64,000 bases of DNA from Conexibacter sp. SYSU D00693 (GCF_017084525.1 NZ_CP070950.1:4216001-4280000), one strand, 5' to 3'. Shown: positions 34,035-42,020, counted from the stretch's first letter. Made by a program: numbers and translations. The notes: generated from the sequence alone by a model not told the origin.

Positions 34035-34106
34035 GCGACGCGCACGTCAGCGGCTCGTCGGTGCGGGTACCACCCGCCCGCCCGGCGGAAGACCACCCGT
34101 CCGGGG

Positions 34107-34126
34107 AGTGCAAGCCGTCTTGCACT
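34107..34126. promoter_or_regulatory. Perfect inverted repeat ahead of the riboswitch
   Basis: AGTGCAAG and CTTGCACT form an 8-bp palindrome with a CCGT spacer, about 10 nt before the riboswitch and between two divergent genes. It could be an operator. Confidence 0.55.
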
Positions 34127-34136
34127 GTTGTACGGT

Positions 34137-34272
34137 TCCGCAGCGAAGCCGAACCTCTGGCGCAGACAGGCCAGGGGACGGGGGACCCACGTTGTTGGGG
34201 CGAATCGGGTGGTGCTGCCACCTGAAGCGCTGGCTCGTTCCGCGCTAGCCCGTCAGCTAACCCCGCAGGCGC
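34137..34272 (+). ncRNA. Cyclic di-AMP riboswitch (ydaO-yuaA class)
   Basis: The conserved blocks of this class are visible in order: CCGCAGCGAAGCCGAACC (34138-34155), GGGGGACCCA (34180-34189), GGGGCGAATC (34197-34206), and the hallmark CCCGTCAGCTAACC (34249-34262) followed by CCGCAGGCG. The class usually turns genes off when c-di-AMP is bound and is often found ahead of wall-hydrolase genes in actinobacteria, as here. Ends are approximate. Confidence 0.92.
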
Positions 34273-34295
34273 ACGAACGAGAACCACTGCACCAC

Positions 34296-34886
34296 TTGCG
34301 GGCCCGCACCACTTCGCCGATCCTCGCCGCGCTCCTGACGAGCGCCGTCTGCGCCTCCGCCGCGCAGGCGCAGACGCCGGCTCCGGCCGCGCCCGCCCCG
34401 TCCACGGGCGGCGGCGCGATCTTCGGCCCGGACGACCCGTCGCTGACGGCCACCGTCCCCGGGACGAAGGCCCAGCTGCTGCCCAACGGGATGGCCGCCG
34501 CGCCGGACGCCGCTCCGCCGCAGGTCAAGTCGGCGATCTGGGCCGCGAACCGCATCATCGGCAAGCCGTACAAGTACGGCGGCGGGCACGGCAAGGTCGA
34601 GGACGCCGGCTACGACTGCTCGGGCACCGTCTCCTACGCGCTGCTGGGCGGCACGATCCTCCGCGGCACCCCGCTGGACTCGTCGTCCTTCATGAAGTGG
34701 GGCCGCTCGGGCAAGGGCCAGTGGGTCACCGTCTTCACGAACCCGGGCCACGCCTACGTGGTCATCGCGGGCCTGCGCCTGGACACGAGCGCGGCCGGCG
34801 ACCCCAGCGGCGCCAAGGGCCCGCGCTGGCGCCCGACGCTGCGCAGCTCCAAGGGCTTCAAGGCCCGCCGCGCGCCCGGCCTCTAG
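34296..34886 (+). CDS. Secreted NlpC/P60-like cell-wall hydrolase
   Basis: The product has 196 residues. A signal peptide (LAALLTSAVCASAAQAQ), a Pro/Ala spacer, and an NlpC/P60 papain-like domain follow: catalytic Cys in YDCSGTVSYAL and His in NPGHAYVVIAG, with the third polar residue near LDTS. It would cut peptide bonds in peptidoglycan stems. The TTG at 34296 directly precedes the signal peptide and starts after the riboswitch; no ATG or GTG fits, and the ribosome site is weak. Control by c-di-AMP is inferred from the riboswitch. Confidence 0.88.
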   Translation: MRARTTSPILAALLTSAVCASAAQAQTPAPAAPAPSTGGGAIFGPDDPSLTATVPGTKAQLLPNGMAAAPDAAPPQVKSAIWAANRIIGKPYKYGGGHGKVEDAGYDCSGTVSYALLGGTILRGTPLDSSSFMKWGRSGKGQWVTVFTNPGHAYVVIAGLRLDTSAAGDPSGAKGPRWRPTLRSSKGFKARRAPGL

Positions 34887-34955
34887 GGCCCTGGGTCCAC
34901 GGGCGCTGCCCGGGTAGGCTGCGGGCACCACCCCGCGATCGACCCAGGAGCACGC

Positions 34956-35726
34956 ATGGCCGGCATGGGCGGACGGTTCTCGACCGTCATCAAAGCCAAG
35001 ATCTCGAAGATGCTCGACAAGGCGGAGGATCCGTCTGAGACGCTCGACTACAGCTACCAGAAGCAGCTGGAGCAGCTGCAGGGCGTCAAGAAGGGCATCG
35101 CCGACGTCGTCACGGCGAAGAAGCGGCTGCAGCTGCAGAGCCAGAAGCTCGAGCAGTCGGTCGTCAAGCTCGACACGCAGGCCCGCCAGGCGCTGAGCGC
35201 CGGCCGCGAGGACCTCGCCCGCACCGCGCTCGAGCGCAAGCAGCTGGCCCAGACCGAGCTGCAGTCGCTGGACTCGCAGGTCGCCGAGCTCGAGGCCCAG
35301 CAGCAGCGCCTGACCGACTCCGAGGCCAAGCTGCGCACGAAGGTCGAGGCCTTCCGGACCAAGAAGGAGGTCATCAAGGCCCAGTACTCCGCCGCGGAGG
35401 CGCAGGTCAAGATCTCCGAGGCGGCCACCGGCGTGGGCGAGGAGATGGCCGACGTCGGCCTCGCCATGCAGCGCGCGATGGACAAGACCGAGCAGATGAA
35501 GGCGCGCGCCGACGCCGTCGCCGAGCTCGAGGAGGCGGGGACCTTCGAGGACCTCACCCAGCTCGGCTCGGGCCAGGACGACATCGACCGCGAGCTGTCG
35601 CAGCTCACGAGCGGCGCGGCCGTCGACGACGAGCTGGCCAAGATGCGCGCGGAGCTCGGGTCGGGTTCGGGCGGCGGCGAGGCCAAGCAGCTCGGCGAGG
35701 GCCAGCCCGGCGGGGGTGCTGCGTGA
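34956..35726 (+). CDS. pspA: PspA/IM30 family membrane-stress protein
   Basis: The product has 256 residues, almost entirely coiled coil (about 20-215), with MDKAEDPSETLDYSYQKQL-type N-terminal features of the family (PE-rich amphipathic start, then QLEQLQGVKKGIADV). PspA/IM30 proteins bind stressed membranes and stabilise them. The acidic Gly-rich tail is typical of actinobacteria. The ATG has AGGAG 5 nt upstream, and TAGGCT (34915-34920) is a candidate -10. It overlaps the PspAA gene by 4 nt and follows the NlpC/P60 gene by 69 nt. Confidence 0.93.
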   Translation: MAGMGGRFSTVIKAKISKMLDKAEDPSETLDYSYQKQLEQLQGVKKGIADVVTAKKRLQLQSQKLEQSVVKLDTQARQALSAGREDLARTALERKQLAQTELQSLDSQVAELEAQQQRLTDSEAKLRTKVEAFRTKKEVIKAQYSAAEAQVKISEAATGVGEEMADVGLAMQRAMDKTEQMKARADAVAELEEAGTFEDLTQLGSGQDDIDRELSQLTSGAAVDDELAKMRAELGSGSGGGEAKQLGEGQPGGGAA

Positions 35727-36022
35727 TCGTCCGCATCGCCGGCGAGGGCCAGTTCGACCTGGCCGATGAGCACCACGGCCGGCTCGACGAGCTCGACGAC
35801 GCCGTGGTCGCGGCGGTCGAGTCCGGCGACCGGGCCGGCTTCCAGGAGCGCTTCGACGCGCTCCTGCAGTTCGTGCGCTCGACGGCGACGCCGCACGACG
35901 CCGAGGACCTCCACCCGTCCGACGTGATCCTGCCCCCGGCCGACCTCACGTTCGACGAGGCCGGGGCGGACTTCAGCGGCGAGGGCCTCGTGCCCGACCC
36001 GCCCGAGGGCGCGGCCGCCTAG
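35723..36022 (+). CDS. PspA-associated protein PspAA
   Basis: The product has 99 residues of the PspAA family: MIVRIAGEGQFDL at the start, LDELDDAVVAAVESGD in the middle, and HPSDVILPPADLTFDE followed by GLVPDPPEG. Known members sit next to pspA in actinobacteria and bind or tune it. The GTG overlaps the pspA stop (GTGA). The companion protein PspAB is encoded 19 kb away with htpX. Confidence 0.93.
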   Translation: MIVRIAGEGQFDLADEHHGRLDELDDAVVAAVESGDRAGFQERFDALLQFVRSTATPHDAEDLHPSDVILPPADLTFDEAGADFSGEGLVPDPPEGAAA

Positions 36023-36230
36023 CGGCCGCGCCGGTCGGGCGGAGGGGAGCCGGCCGGTGCTCGTAGGCTCGGCTCCGCTTGGCGTGCGCGCGGCGGCCCC
36101 GTCGGGTGAGTGCCGTCGTGGGCCGTCGTGGGCGCTCCGTCCTTGCGGTGGCTGGGTGCGGCGCAGGCCCTGATCTGCGCTGAGGGAGGGAGTTCGGCCG
36201 GCCAGGGCGGGTGGTTCGGCGCCGACCGAC

Positions 36231-36279
36231 CGTGACCCTGGGGTTGAGGGCCTCCCAGGACCCGAAGTCCAGGGTCGCG
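36231..36279. repeat. Inverted repeat of the GACCCTGG type
   Basis: CGTGACCCTGG (36231-36241) pairs with CCAGGGTCGCG (36269-36279) with one wobble. The 11-mer CGCGACCCTGG recurs at 59608-59618 in another gap between convergent genes. Confidence 0.55.
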
Positions 36280-36291
36280 TTGCGTGGGGCC

Positions 36292-36319
36292 GTCAACTGC
36301 GAACCGGTCCGCAGTTGAC
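36292..36319. repeat. Near-perfect 28-bp palindrome
   Basis: GTCAACTGCG and CGCAGTTGAC are perfect 10-bp arms around AACCGGTC. It is one of three palindromes in the 385-bp gap 36023-36407, which holds no gene. Confidence 0.65.
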
Positions 36320-36331
36320 GAACCATCGTCG

Positions 36332-36378
36332 GTGAGTGGGGACTTGCGCTCGCATAGCGGGCGCAACTCCCCACTCAC
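36332..36378. repeat. 47-bp palindromic repeat, copy 2
   Basis: Outer arms GTGAGTGGGGA/TCCCCACTCAC and loop CATAG equal those of copy 1 at 16194-16240. Inner arms are CTTGCGCTCG and CGGGCGCAAC. As with copy 1 it lies just before the end of a leftward gene and after the end of a rightward gene. Confidence 0.85.
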
Positions 36379-36407
36379 GCTCGCCTAGCGGCCGCGCCTC
36401 ACCGGCG

Positions 36408-37958
36408 TCACACCAGCCGCGAGGACCGGTCGGCCCAGTACGCGTCGCGCAGCTTGCGCTTGAGCAGCTTGCCGTTGGGCTCTCGCGGCAGGTCGTCGCG
36501 GAAGTCCACCTGCCGCGGGCACTTCACGTCGGCCAGGCGCTCGCGCGTGTAGGCGACGAGCTCGGCCGCGAGCTCGTCGGAGGGCTCGACGCCGTCGGCG
36601 ACCTGCACGACGGCGCGGACCTCCTCGCCGAAGTCGTCGTTGGGCACCCCGATGACCGCCACGTCGGCCACCTTCGGGTGGACGGCGAGGACGTCCTCGG
36701 TCTCCTGCGGGTAGACGTTGACCCCGCCGGTGATGATGAGGTTGGAGCGCCGGTCGGTGAGGAAGAGGAAGCCGTCCTCGTCGACGCGGCCGATGTCGCC
36801 GACCGTCGCGACGCCGGGCGCGGTGTAGGCCTCCGCGGTCCCCTCGGCGTCGCCGTGGTACTCGAACGGCCGGCCCTCGGCGAAGCAGACGAGGCCCTCC
36901 TCGCCGGGACCGAGCAGCGTCCCGGTCTCCGGGTCGCGGATCTCGAGCTTGCCCATGATCGCCCGGCCGACCGTCCCCGGCCGCTCGAGCCACTGCTGCG
37001 ATGTGCAGTGGCACAGGCCGATGGCCTCCGACGACGCGTAGAACTCGTGGAGGACCGGCCCCCACCAGTCGATCATCGCGTGCTTGGCCTCGACCGGCAT
37101 CGGCGCCGCGGCGTGGATCGCCACGCGGTGCGACGAGAGGTCGTAGCGGGCCTTCACCTCGTCGGGCAGGCGCAGCATGCGCAGGAGCATCGTCGGCACC
37201 CACTGGCTGTGGGTGATGGCGTGGCGCTCGATCGCCGCCAGCGCCGCCTCGGCGTCGAAGCGCTCCATGAGCACGACCGTGGCGCCCATCCCCGTCGCGG
37301 TGAAGCAGTACTTGAACGGGGACGCGTGGTAGTACGGCGCCGGCGACAGGTAGACGCTGTCGGCGTCGAAGGCGAAGAAGCCCTGCAGGAGCGGCGCGAG
37401 GATGTTCGTCGTGCCCAGCGGCGTCCCGGGCAGCGCCGGGCGGATGCCCTTCGGTCGCCCGGTCGTGCCGCTGCTGTAGAGCATCTCGGAGCCGTCGACC
37501 GCGTCGGGCAGGGGCGCGCCGCCCTGGACGGCGAGCAGGTCGTCCAGCGCCCGCGCGCCCGGGCGCTCGCCGCCGACCGTCAGGACGGCGAGCCCGTCGA
37601 GGTCCGCGACGCCCTCGAGCGCGCGCTCGGCGGTCGCGTCGGAGACGACGAGGACCTTCGCGCCGCAGTCGCGCACGACGTAGCCGAGCTCCTCGGCGCC
37701 CAGGCGCGTGCTGATCGGCGTGTAGAACGTGCCCGCGTAGTGGGCGCCCCACTGGACGCCGACGACCTCGAGGCGGTTCTCCAGGCACAGCGCGACGTGG
37801 TCGCCGACGCCGACGCCGAGGTCGCGCAGCACCCGCGCGAAGCGGGTGGCGTAGCCGTCGAGGTCCGCGTACGTCCACGTCTCGCCGGTGCCCGCCATGA
37901 CCACCGCCGGCCGGTCACCGCGCTGCGCGACGTGCGCGCCGGGGAAGAGCCCGCTCAC
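36408..37958 (-). CDS. Acyl-CoA synthetase (AMP-forming)
   Basis: The product has 516 residues of the ANL family. The phosphate loop is YSSGTTGRPKG, motif A5 FYASSEAIGL, the hinge region DIGRVDEDGFLFLTDR, and the C-terminal Lys in REPNGKLLKRKLR. It makes acyl-CoA from a carboxylic acid, ATP and CoA; chain length or steroid nature is unknown. It is the last of four genes joined by 4-nt overlaps (SnoaL-like, two enoyl-CoA hydratases, ligase). The operon diverges from a TetR gene with a palindromic operator between. Confidence 0.93.
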   Translation of the reverse strand: MSGLFPGAHVAQRGDRPAVVMAGTGETWTYADLDGYATRFARVLRDLGVGVGDHVALCLENRLEVVGVQWGAHYAGTFYTPISTRLGAEELGYVVRDCGAKVLVVSDATAERALEGVADLDGLAVLTVGGERPGARALDDLLAVQGGAPLPDAVDGSEMLYSSGTTGRPKGIRPALPGTPLGTTNILAPLLQGFFAFDADSVYLSPAPYYHASPFKYCFTATGMGATVVLMERFDAEAALAAIERHAITHSQWVPTMLLRMLRLPDEVKARYDLSSHRVAIHAAAPMPVEAKHAMIDWWGPVLHEFYASSEAIGLCHCTSQQWLERPGTVGRAIMGKLEIRDPETGTLLGPGEEGLVCFAEGRPFEYHGDAEGTAEAYTAPGVATVGDIGRVDEDGFLFLTDRRSNLIITGGVNVYPQETEDVLAVHPKVADVAVIGVPNDDFGEEVRAVVQVADGVEPSDELAAELVAYTRERLADVKCPRQVDFRDDLPREPNGKLLKRKLRDAYWADRSSRLV

Positions 37959-38761
37959 GCCGAAGGCTCCCCGAGGGCGCGGCTCGTCGCGACGCGGTCG
38001 CGGCCCTCGCGCAGGCGCCGGTGGCCGTCGGGCGTGCGCTCGTGGAAGACCGCCCGCTGGGTCAGGTCGTGCGTGACGCGCAGCTCGTAGGCGATCCCGC
38101 CGATGTGGTCCATGTTCTGGGCCCGCAGCGCGACCTCCTTGAGCACGACGGCCATCTCCGCGCCCATCTCCGCGATCCGCCGCGCCTCCTCGAAGGCGCG
38201 CTCGCGCAGCTGTCCGACCGGCACGACCTCGTCCACGAGGCCGAGGCGGTGCGCCTCGCGGGCGTCGAAGAGGTCCCCCGTGAAGAACAGCCGGCGTGCG
38301 CGCATCGGCCCGACCTTGCGGGCCAGGCCGCCGTAGAAGCCGTTCATCCCGAGCTTGACCTGCGTGGAGGCGAACGCCGCGTTCTCCGAGGCGATCGTGA
38401 CGTCGCACATGTTCGCCACGTCCATCCCGTAGCCCGGCGCGACGCCCGCCACCGCCGCGACGGTCGGCTTGCGGAAGTCGTAGATCGCCGTCATGAGCCG
38501 CGTGGCGAGCTCGGTGAAGCGCCGCTGGTCCTCGCCGGCGATCCCGTCCAGGACGTCGAGCGCCCAGCCCGAGCAGAACCACTCCTCGTTGCCGATCAGC
38601 AGCACGCAGGCGACCTCGTCGTCGTCCTCCCAGGCCCGCAGCGCGTCGAGCAGCTCGCCGTGCAGCTCCCAGCCCAGCGCGTTGCGCCGCTCGGGGTCGT
38701 CGAGCTGCAGGACGCCGACGCCCTGCTCGACGGCCGTCTTCAGGAACCCCATCGCGCTCAC
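37955..38761 (-). CDS. Enoyl-CoA hydratase/isomerase family protein (1)
   Basis: The product has 268 residues with a crotonase fold. The CoA-binding region is LDDPERRNALGWEL, the oxyanion-hole segments FCSGWALDVLD and AGVAPGYGMDVANMCD, and the following helix LGMNGFYGGLARKVG. One of the two usual catalytic Glu positions is not obvious, so the reaction (hydration or isomerisation) is open. The GTG at 38761 overlaps the stop of the upstream paralogue, which favours it over the ATG at 38752. It is part of the acyl-CoA operon. Confidence 0.9.
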   Translation of the reverse strand: MSAMGFLKTAVEQGVGVLQLDDPERRNALGWELHGELLDALRAWEDDDEVACVLLIGNEEWFCSGWALDVLDGIAGEDQRRFTELATRLMTAIYDFRKPTVAAVAGVAPGYGMDVANMCDVTIASENAAFASTQVKLGMNGFYGGLARKVGPMRARRLFFTGDLFDAREAHRLGLVDEVVPVGQLRERAFEEARRIAEMGAEMAVVLKEVALRAQNMDHIGGIAYELRVTHDLTQRAVFHERTPDGHRRLREGRDRVATSRALGEPSA

Positions 38762-39531
38762 GCTCCCGCCCGCGACTTCGACACCGCGCTGAACGCGGCC
38801 TCGAGGCGCTCGGCGACGTCGGGGTGCCAGATGACCTCCCGGTACATGCTCGTCTCGAACGAGAGCGCGCTGATCGGGTCCATCGTGGGGGAGCGGAGCA
38901 TGAGCTCCTTGTTGAAGACGGCGGTCTTGAGCGTGGTCTCGGCGATCTGGCGCGCGACCTCGGTCGCGGCCGCCACGGCCTGGCCCTCGTCGACGAGGCG
39001 GTCGAGCAGGCCGATGCGCAGCGCCTCCTCGGCGTCGATGCGCTGGCCCGTCATCGTCAGGAGCTTGGCCTGGCTGAGGCCGACGAGCTTCCACAGCGGC
39101 GAGAAGTACGGCGTGAGGCCGAAGCGCACCTGCGGGAAGCCCAGGACGGCGCCCCGCGCGCCGATGCGCACGTCGCAGAAGACGGCGATGTCGAGCCCGC
39201 CGCCCAGGGTCGGGCCGGCGACCGCGGCGATCGTCGGCTTGGGGTGGTCGAGCAGCTGTCCGTAGGCCGCGAGGCAGAGGTCGCCGTAGCGGAAGCGGGT
39301 CTCCTCGGTGAAGCCGGACTGCAGCTGGAGGTCGAGCCCCGCGCTGAAGCAGTCGTCGCCGCCCGTGACGACGATCGCGGTGACCTCGTCGTCCTCGCGC
39401 CAGGCGGCCAGGCAGTCGGTGAGCTGCTCGAAGAGCTCCGGGCTCAGCGCGTTGCGGCGGTCGGGCCGGTCGAAGGTGATCGTGCCGACGCCGTCCTGCT
39501 TGGCGGCGTGGATCTCCGTGTAGGCGCTCAC
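38758..39531 (-). CDS. Enoyl-CoA hydratase/isomerase family protein (2)
   Basis: The product has 257 residues with a crotonase fold: FDRPDRRNALSPELF, oxyanion segments CFSAGLDLQL and AGPTLGGGLDIAVFCD, then GFPQVRFGLTPYFSPLW. It is a paralogue of the next gene but clearly different in its catalytic loop (LTPYFSPLW against MNGFYGGLA), so the two probably act on different intermediates. The GTG overlaps the upstream stop by 4 nt. Confidence 0.9.
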   Translation of the reverse strand: MSAYTEIHAAKQDGVGTITFDRPDRRNALSPELFEQLTDCLAAWREDDEVTAIVVTGGDDCFSAGLDLQLQSGFTEETRFRYGDLCLAAYGQLLDHPKPTIAAVAGPTLGGGLDIAVFCDVRIGARGAVLGFPQVRFGLTPYFSPLWKLVGLSQAKLLTMTGQRIDAEEALRIGLLDRLVDEGQAVAAATEVARQIAETTLKTAVFNKELMLRSPTMDPISALSFETSMYREVIWHPDVAERLEAAFSAVSKSRAGA

Positions 39532-40007
39532 GACGCCACCCCGCCCAGCAGCGAGAGGAAGTACGCCCCGCCGACCTTGCCCTCCCGCGGGGGCAGGAGC
39601 TCCATCTGGCGCATCATCTCGACCATGTCGTAGGCGGCCTGGTAGTGGGCGAGGCGGTCGCCGTCGAAGGCCAGGAAGATGTCGCAGCCGTGGCTGTCGA
39701 AGCCCGGGTGGTCGGCGAAGCGCGCCGGCGCGCTGCCCCACTGGCGGAAGAGGAAGATCGCCCGCTCGCCGTCGGGGTCGAAGAAGCGTCCGCGCTCCTC
39801 GAACTGCACGTCGGGCATGGCCTGCCAGATGCGCTCGACGTACTCGCGCACCGCGTCCTTGCCGTGGAGGACCTCCGGCCAGAACGTGCGGTCGTCCCAG
39901 ACGACGTCGTCGCTGAGCAGGTCCAGGACCCGCTCGGTCTCGTGGGAGTTCCACGCGTCGAGCCAGCGCGCGGCGAACGTCCCGAGGAACGCCTGTCTCT
40001 CGTCCAT
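39528..40007 (-). CDS. SnoaL-like (NTF2-fold) protein, first gene of the acyl-CoA operon
   Basis: The product has 159 residues with a SnoaL/ketosteroid-isomerase-like cone fold: RWLDAWNSHETERVLDLLSD, VVWDDRTFWPEVLHG, AIFLFRQWG and FDSHGCDIFLAFDGD. Members are isomerases, cyclases or lyases of hydrophobic substrates, including steroids. The ATG at 40007 is 7 nt after TATGGT on the minus strand (leaderless); an ATG at 40019 would add four residues. It heads the operon that faces the TetR gene. Confidence 0.85.
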   Translation of the reverse strand: MDERQAFLGTFAARWLDAWNSHETERVLDLLSDDVVWDDRTFWPEVLHGKDAVREYVERIWQAMPDVQFEERGRFFDPDGERAIFLFRQWGSAPARFADHPGFDSHGCDIFLAFDGDRLAHYQAAYDMVEMMRQMELLPPREGKVGGAYFLSLLGGVAS

Positions 40008-40014
40008 ACACGCG

Positions 40015-40020
40015 ACCATA
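40015..40020 (-). promoter_or_regulatory. Candidate -10 element of the acyl-CoA operon
   Basis: On the minus strand TATGGT lies 7 nt before the ATG at 40007. Confidence 0.5.
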
Positions 40021-40047
40021 CACGACGTCCGGCCAGCGTGGCCGACT

Positions 40048-40067
40048 ATCTAGACACGTGTCTGGAC
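40048..40067. promoter_or_regulatory. TetR-type operator, site 1
   Basis: AGACACGTGTCT (40052-40063) is a perfect 12-bp palindrome inside a 20-bp one (8 of 10 half-site positions match). It lies between the divergent acyl-CoA operon and TetR gene. The same core is at the mce promoter (51814-51833). Confidence 0.75.
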
Positions 40068-40082
40068 GCCCGCGCGATCCGG

Positions 40083-40088
40083 TAGGGT
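40083..40088 (+). promoter_or_regulatory. Candidate -10 element of the TetR gene
   Basis: TAGGGT lies 6 nt before the ATG at 40095. The matching -35 position falls on the right half of the operator, so binding would block this promoter. Confidence 0.5.
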
Positions 40089-40094
40089 CCCTGC

Positions 40095-40898
40095 ATGGCG
40101 ACGACGCCCTTCGAGCGGCTGGCGGAGGTCTCCGCGAAGGCCGCCAGCAGCCGGCGGCCCAACCGCGACCGGCGCAGCGACGTCGAGGCCAACATCCTCA
40201 ACGCGGCCGAGCGCCTGCTCGACACCGTCCCCCTCCAGGACCTCTACGTCTCGAACATCATCAGCGAGGCCGGGATCTCGCGGGCGACGTTCTACTTCTA
40301 CTTCTCGTCGAAGTTCGCGGTGCTCGGCGCGCTGCTCGCGCGCACCGCGGAGGACATCTTCAACGCGGTCCAGCCGTGGGTGGCCGAGGGCGACGGCGAC
40401 GTGCGCGAGCGCCTGCGCCAGAGCCTCGTGGCCGCCGCGGCCGTGTGGAAGGAGCACGAGGCGGTCACGCGCAGCGCCGCCGAGCACTGGACCACCGAGC
40501 CCGACATCGCCGACCTGTGGGCGACCGTCGTCGACTCCTTCACCGAGCTGTTCATCGAGCTGGTCGAACGCGACCGCGCGGCGGGTGCCGCGCCCGACGG
40601 GCCGGACCCCCGGCCGATCGTCGGCGGGCTCGTGTGGGCCACCGAGCGCCTCTTCTACATCGCCTCCACGGGGCGCGACCCGCGCATCCCCGACCACGAG
40701 GTCGCCGTCGACGTCCTCTTCCGGATGTGGTCCTCGGCGCTGTACGGCGCGGTCGCGCCGGAGCCCCCGGCGACCGCCCAGCCCGTCGCGGACGCCGCGC
40801 CGCCCGCTCCCGCGCCGCCGCGCACCGGCGCCAAGCGCCGCGTGCCGGTCTGGAAGGCCGCCGGCCTCGACGGCGACGGCGACGCCACCCAGGGCTAG
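40095..40898 (+). CDS. TetR-family regulator, probable controller of lipid genes
   Basis: The product has 267 residues. The N-terminal TetR domain has EANILNAAERLLDTVPLQDL and the recognition part ISRATFYFYFSSK. The C-terminal ligand domain recalls the EthR-like group (RSAAEHWTTEPDIADLW). A Pro/Ala-rich tail of about 55 residues is added. Its operator candidate sits in its own promoter region and recurs upstream of mce, so it probably represses itself, the acyl-CoA operon and mce until an acyl-CoA or similar ligand binds. The ligand is unknown. Its stop shares CTAG with the convergent last gene of the mce operon. Confidence 0.9.
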   Translation: MATTPFERLAEVSAKAASSRRPNRDRRSDVEANILNAAERLLDTVPLQDLYVSNIISEAGISRATFYFYFSSKFAVLGALLARTAEDIFNAVQPWVAEGDGDVRERLRQSLVAAAAVWKEHEAVTRSAAEHWTTEPDIADLWATVVDSFTELFIELVERDRAAGAAPDGPDPRPIVGGLVWATERLFYIASTGRDPRIPDHEVAVDVLFRMWSSALYGAVAPEPPATAQPVADAAPPAPAPPRTGAKRRVPVWKAAGLDGDGDATQG

Positions 40899-41242
40899 CC
40901 GACGAGGAGCGTCACCGCGACGCTCGCCGCCACCGCGGCGACGCCGACGGCCACCAGGCCCACCGGCCCGAGGCCGTGGCGGCCCGACGCCTGCGGGACC
41001 CAGGCCGCCGACCGGCGTGGTGCCGCGGCGGTCGCCGCCCGGCGGCGCCGGGGCCCGTCCTCGGCCAGGCGCGGGGCGAGGCCGCGGACCGCCAGGGCGA
41101 GCAGCGGGGTCGCGAGCATCGCCCACAGCCCCGTCAGCGGGACCGCGACGAGCACCGCCACCGCGCCGAAGCCCCGCAGGAGCGCCACGGACACCAGCAC
41201 GGCCGCGACGACCACCGCGAGCGCCGCCACCGCGCAGGCCAC
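40895..41242 (-). CDS. Small membrane protein at the end of the mce operon
   Basis: The product has 115 residues with three hydrophobic segments: two near the start (ACAVAALAVVVAAVLVSVAL; VAVLVAVPLTGLWAMLAT) and one at the end (LVAVGVAAVAASVAVTLLVG), separated by a basic loop (GPRRRRAATAAAPRRS). The GTG at 41242 is the only reasonable start; the frame is open further but without a better one. It lies 34 nt after the preceding gene on the same strand. I recognise no family. Confidence 0.55.
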   Translation of the reverse strand: MACAVAALAVVVAAVLVSVALLRGFGAVAVLVAVPLTGLWAMLATPLLALAVRGLAPRLAEDGPRRRRAATAAAPRRSAAWVPQASGRHGLGPVGLVAVGVAAVAASVAVTLLVG

Positions 41243-41276
41243 GCCCCCGAGGCGGCGCGCGGTGCGCCCGGCCGCG

Positions 41277-42020
41277 CTAGTCGCGCGCGGCACGGTCGGC
41301 CTCGAGCAGCTGCGCGCGATGCGCCCGGGCCGCGGCCAGCACGTGGCGGGCGATCGCCTCCACCTCGCCGGCGTCGAGCTCGGTGGTCGGCGGCGCGCGG
41401 CGCGCGTCGCCGAGCTCCTCGCGCAGGACCTCGACCGCCAGCCGCGCCCCGCCGCGCGCGGCGCGCAGGCGCCCGTGCTCGAGGTCGAGCAGCACGCGCA
41501 GGGCCAGCTCCTCGCCCTCGAGCGGCCCGACGACGCCGCGCAGCGCCCCGGCCACCTCCTGGCTGATGCGGACCTGCTCGGTGCGCTCGGCACCCCGGAT
41601 GCGCCGCGGGGGGCGCGCGGCGGGCGCCGCCTCGCCGAGCACGAGGCCGTCCCGGACCTCCTCGAACGCGGCCGTCCCGAAGCGCACCGAGCGCGCGTCG
41701 GCCGCGGTCACCTCCAGCGCGTAGGGGTCGCCGACGGCACAGCGCGCGGCGCGGATCGCGACGTTGAGGTGCGCCAGCGCGGCGGCCTGGAGCGCCGCCC
41801 GCTCGGCCTCGCCGGCCGCCCCGCCCGCAAGCACGTCGCCGTCGCGCAGCAGGGTCGCGGTCTGCAGCGGCACGGGGGCCGGATCGGGGCCGCGCCGGCG
41901 CCCCAGCCGGGCCGCCGGCGCGTCGACGACGTCGAGCAGCAGCACGTCGGCGTCCCCGGCGGGGTAGGTGCCCGCCGGCACGCCGAGGTGGTGCGTGAAC
42001 TCCAGCCGGCAGAACCTCAC
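41277..42020 (-). CDS. Unrecognised protein coupled to the mce operon
   Basis: The product has 247 residues and is soluble, with no signal peptide. The start, RFCRLEFTHHLGVPAGTYP, suggests a beta-rich beginning. The middle (QAAALAHLNVAIRAARCAVG) is helical, and the last 100 residues are helical and rich in Arg/Ala/Glu (SQEVAGALRGVVGPLEGEEL). No known mce-associated family (Mas, MceG, OmamA) fits by eye. The GTG overlaps the stop of the last Mce protein gene, so it is translated with the operon. Confidence 0.75.
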   Translation of the reverse strand: MRFCRLEFTHHLGVPAGTYPAGDADVLLLDVVDAPAARLGRRRGPDPAPVPLQTATLLRDGDVLAGGAAGEAERAALQAAALAHLNVAIRAARCAVGDPYALEVTAADARSVRFGTAAFEEVRDGLVLGEAAPAARPPRRIRGAERTEQVRISQEVAGALRGVVGPLEGEELALRVLLDLEHGRLRAARGGARLAVEVLREELGDARRAPPTTELDAGEVEAIARHVLAAARAHRAQLLEADRAARD

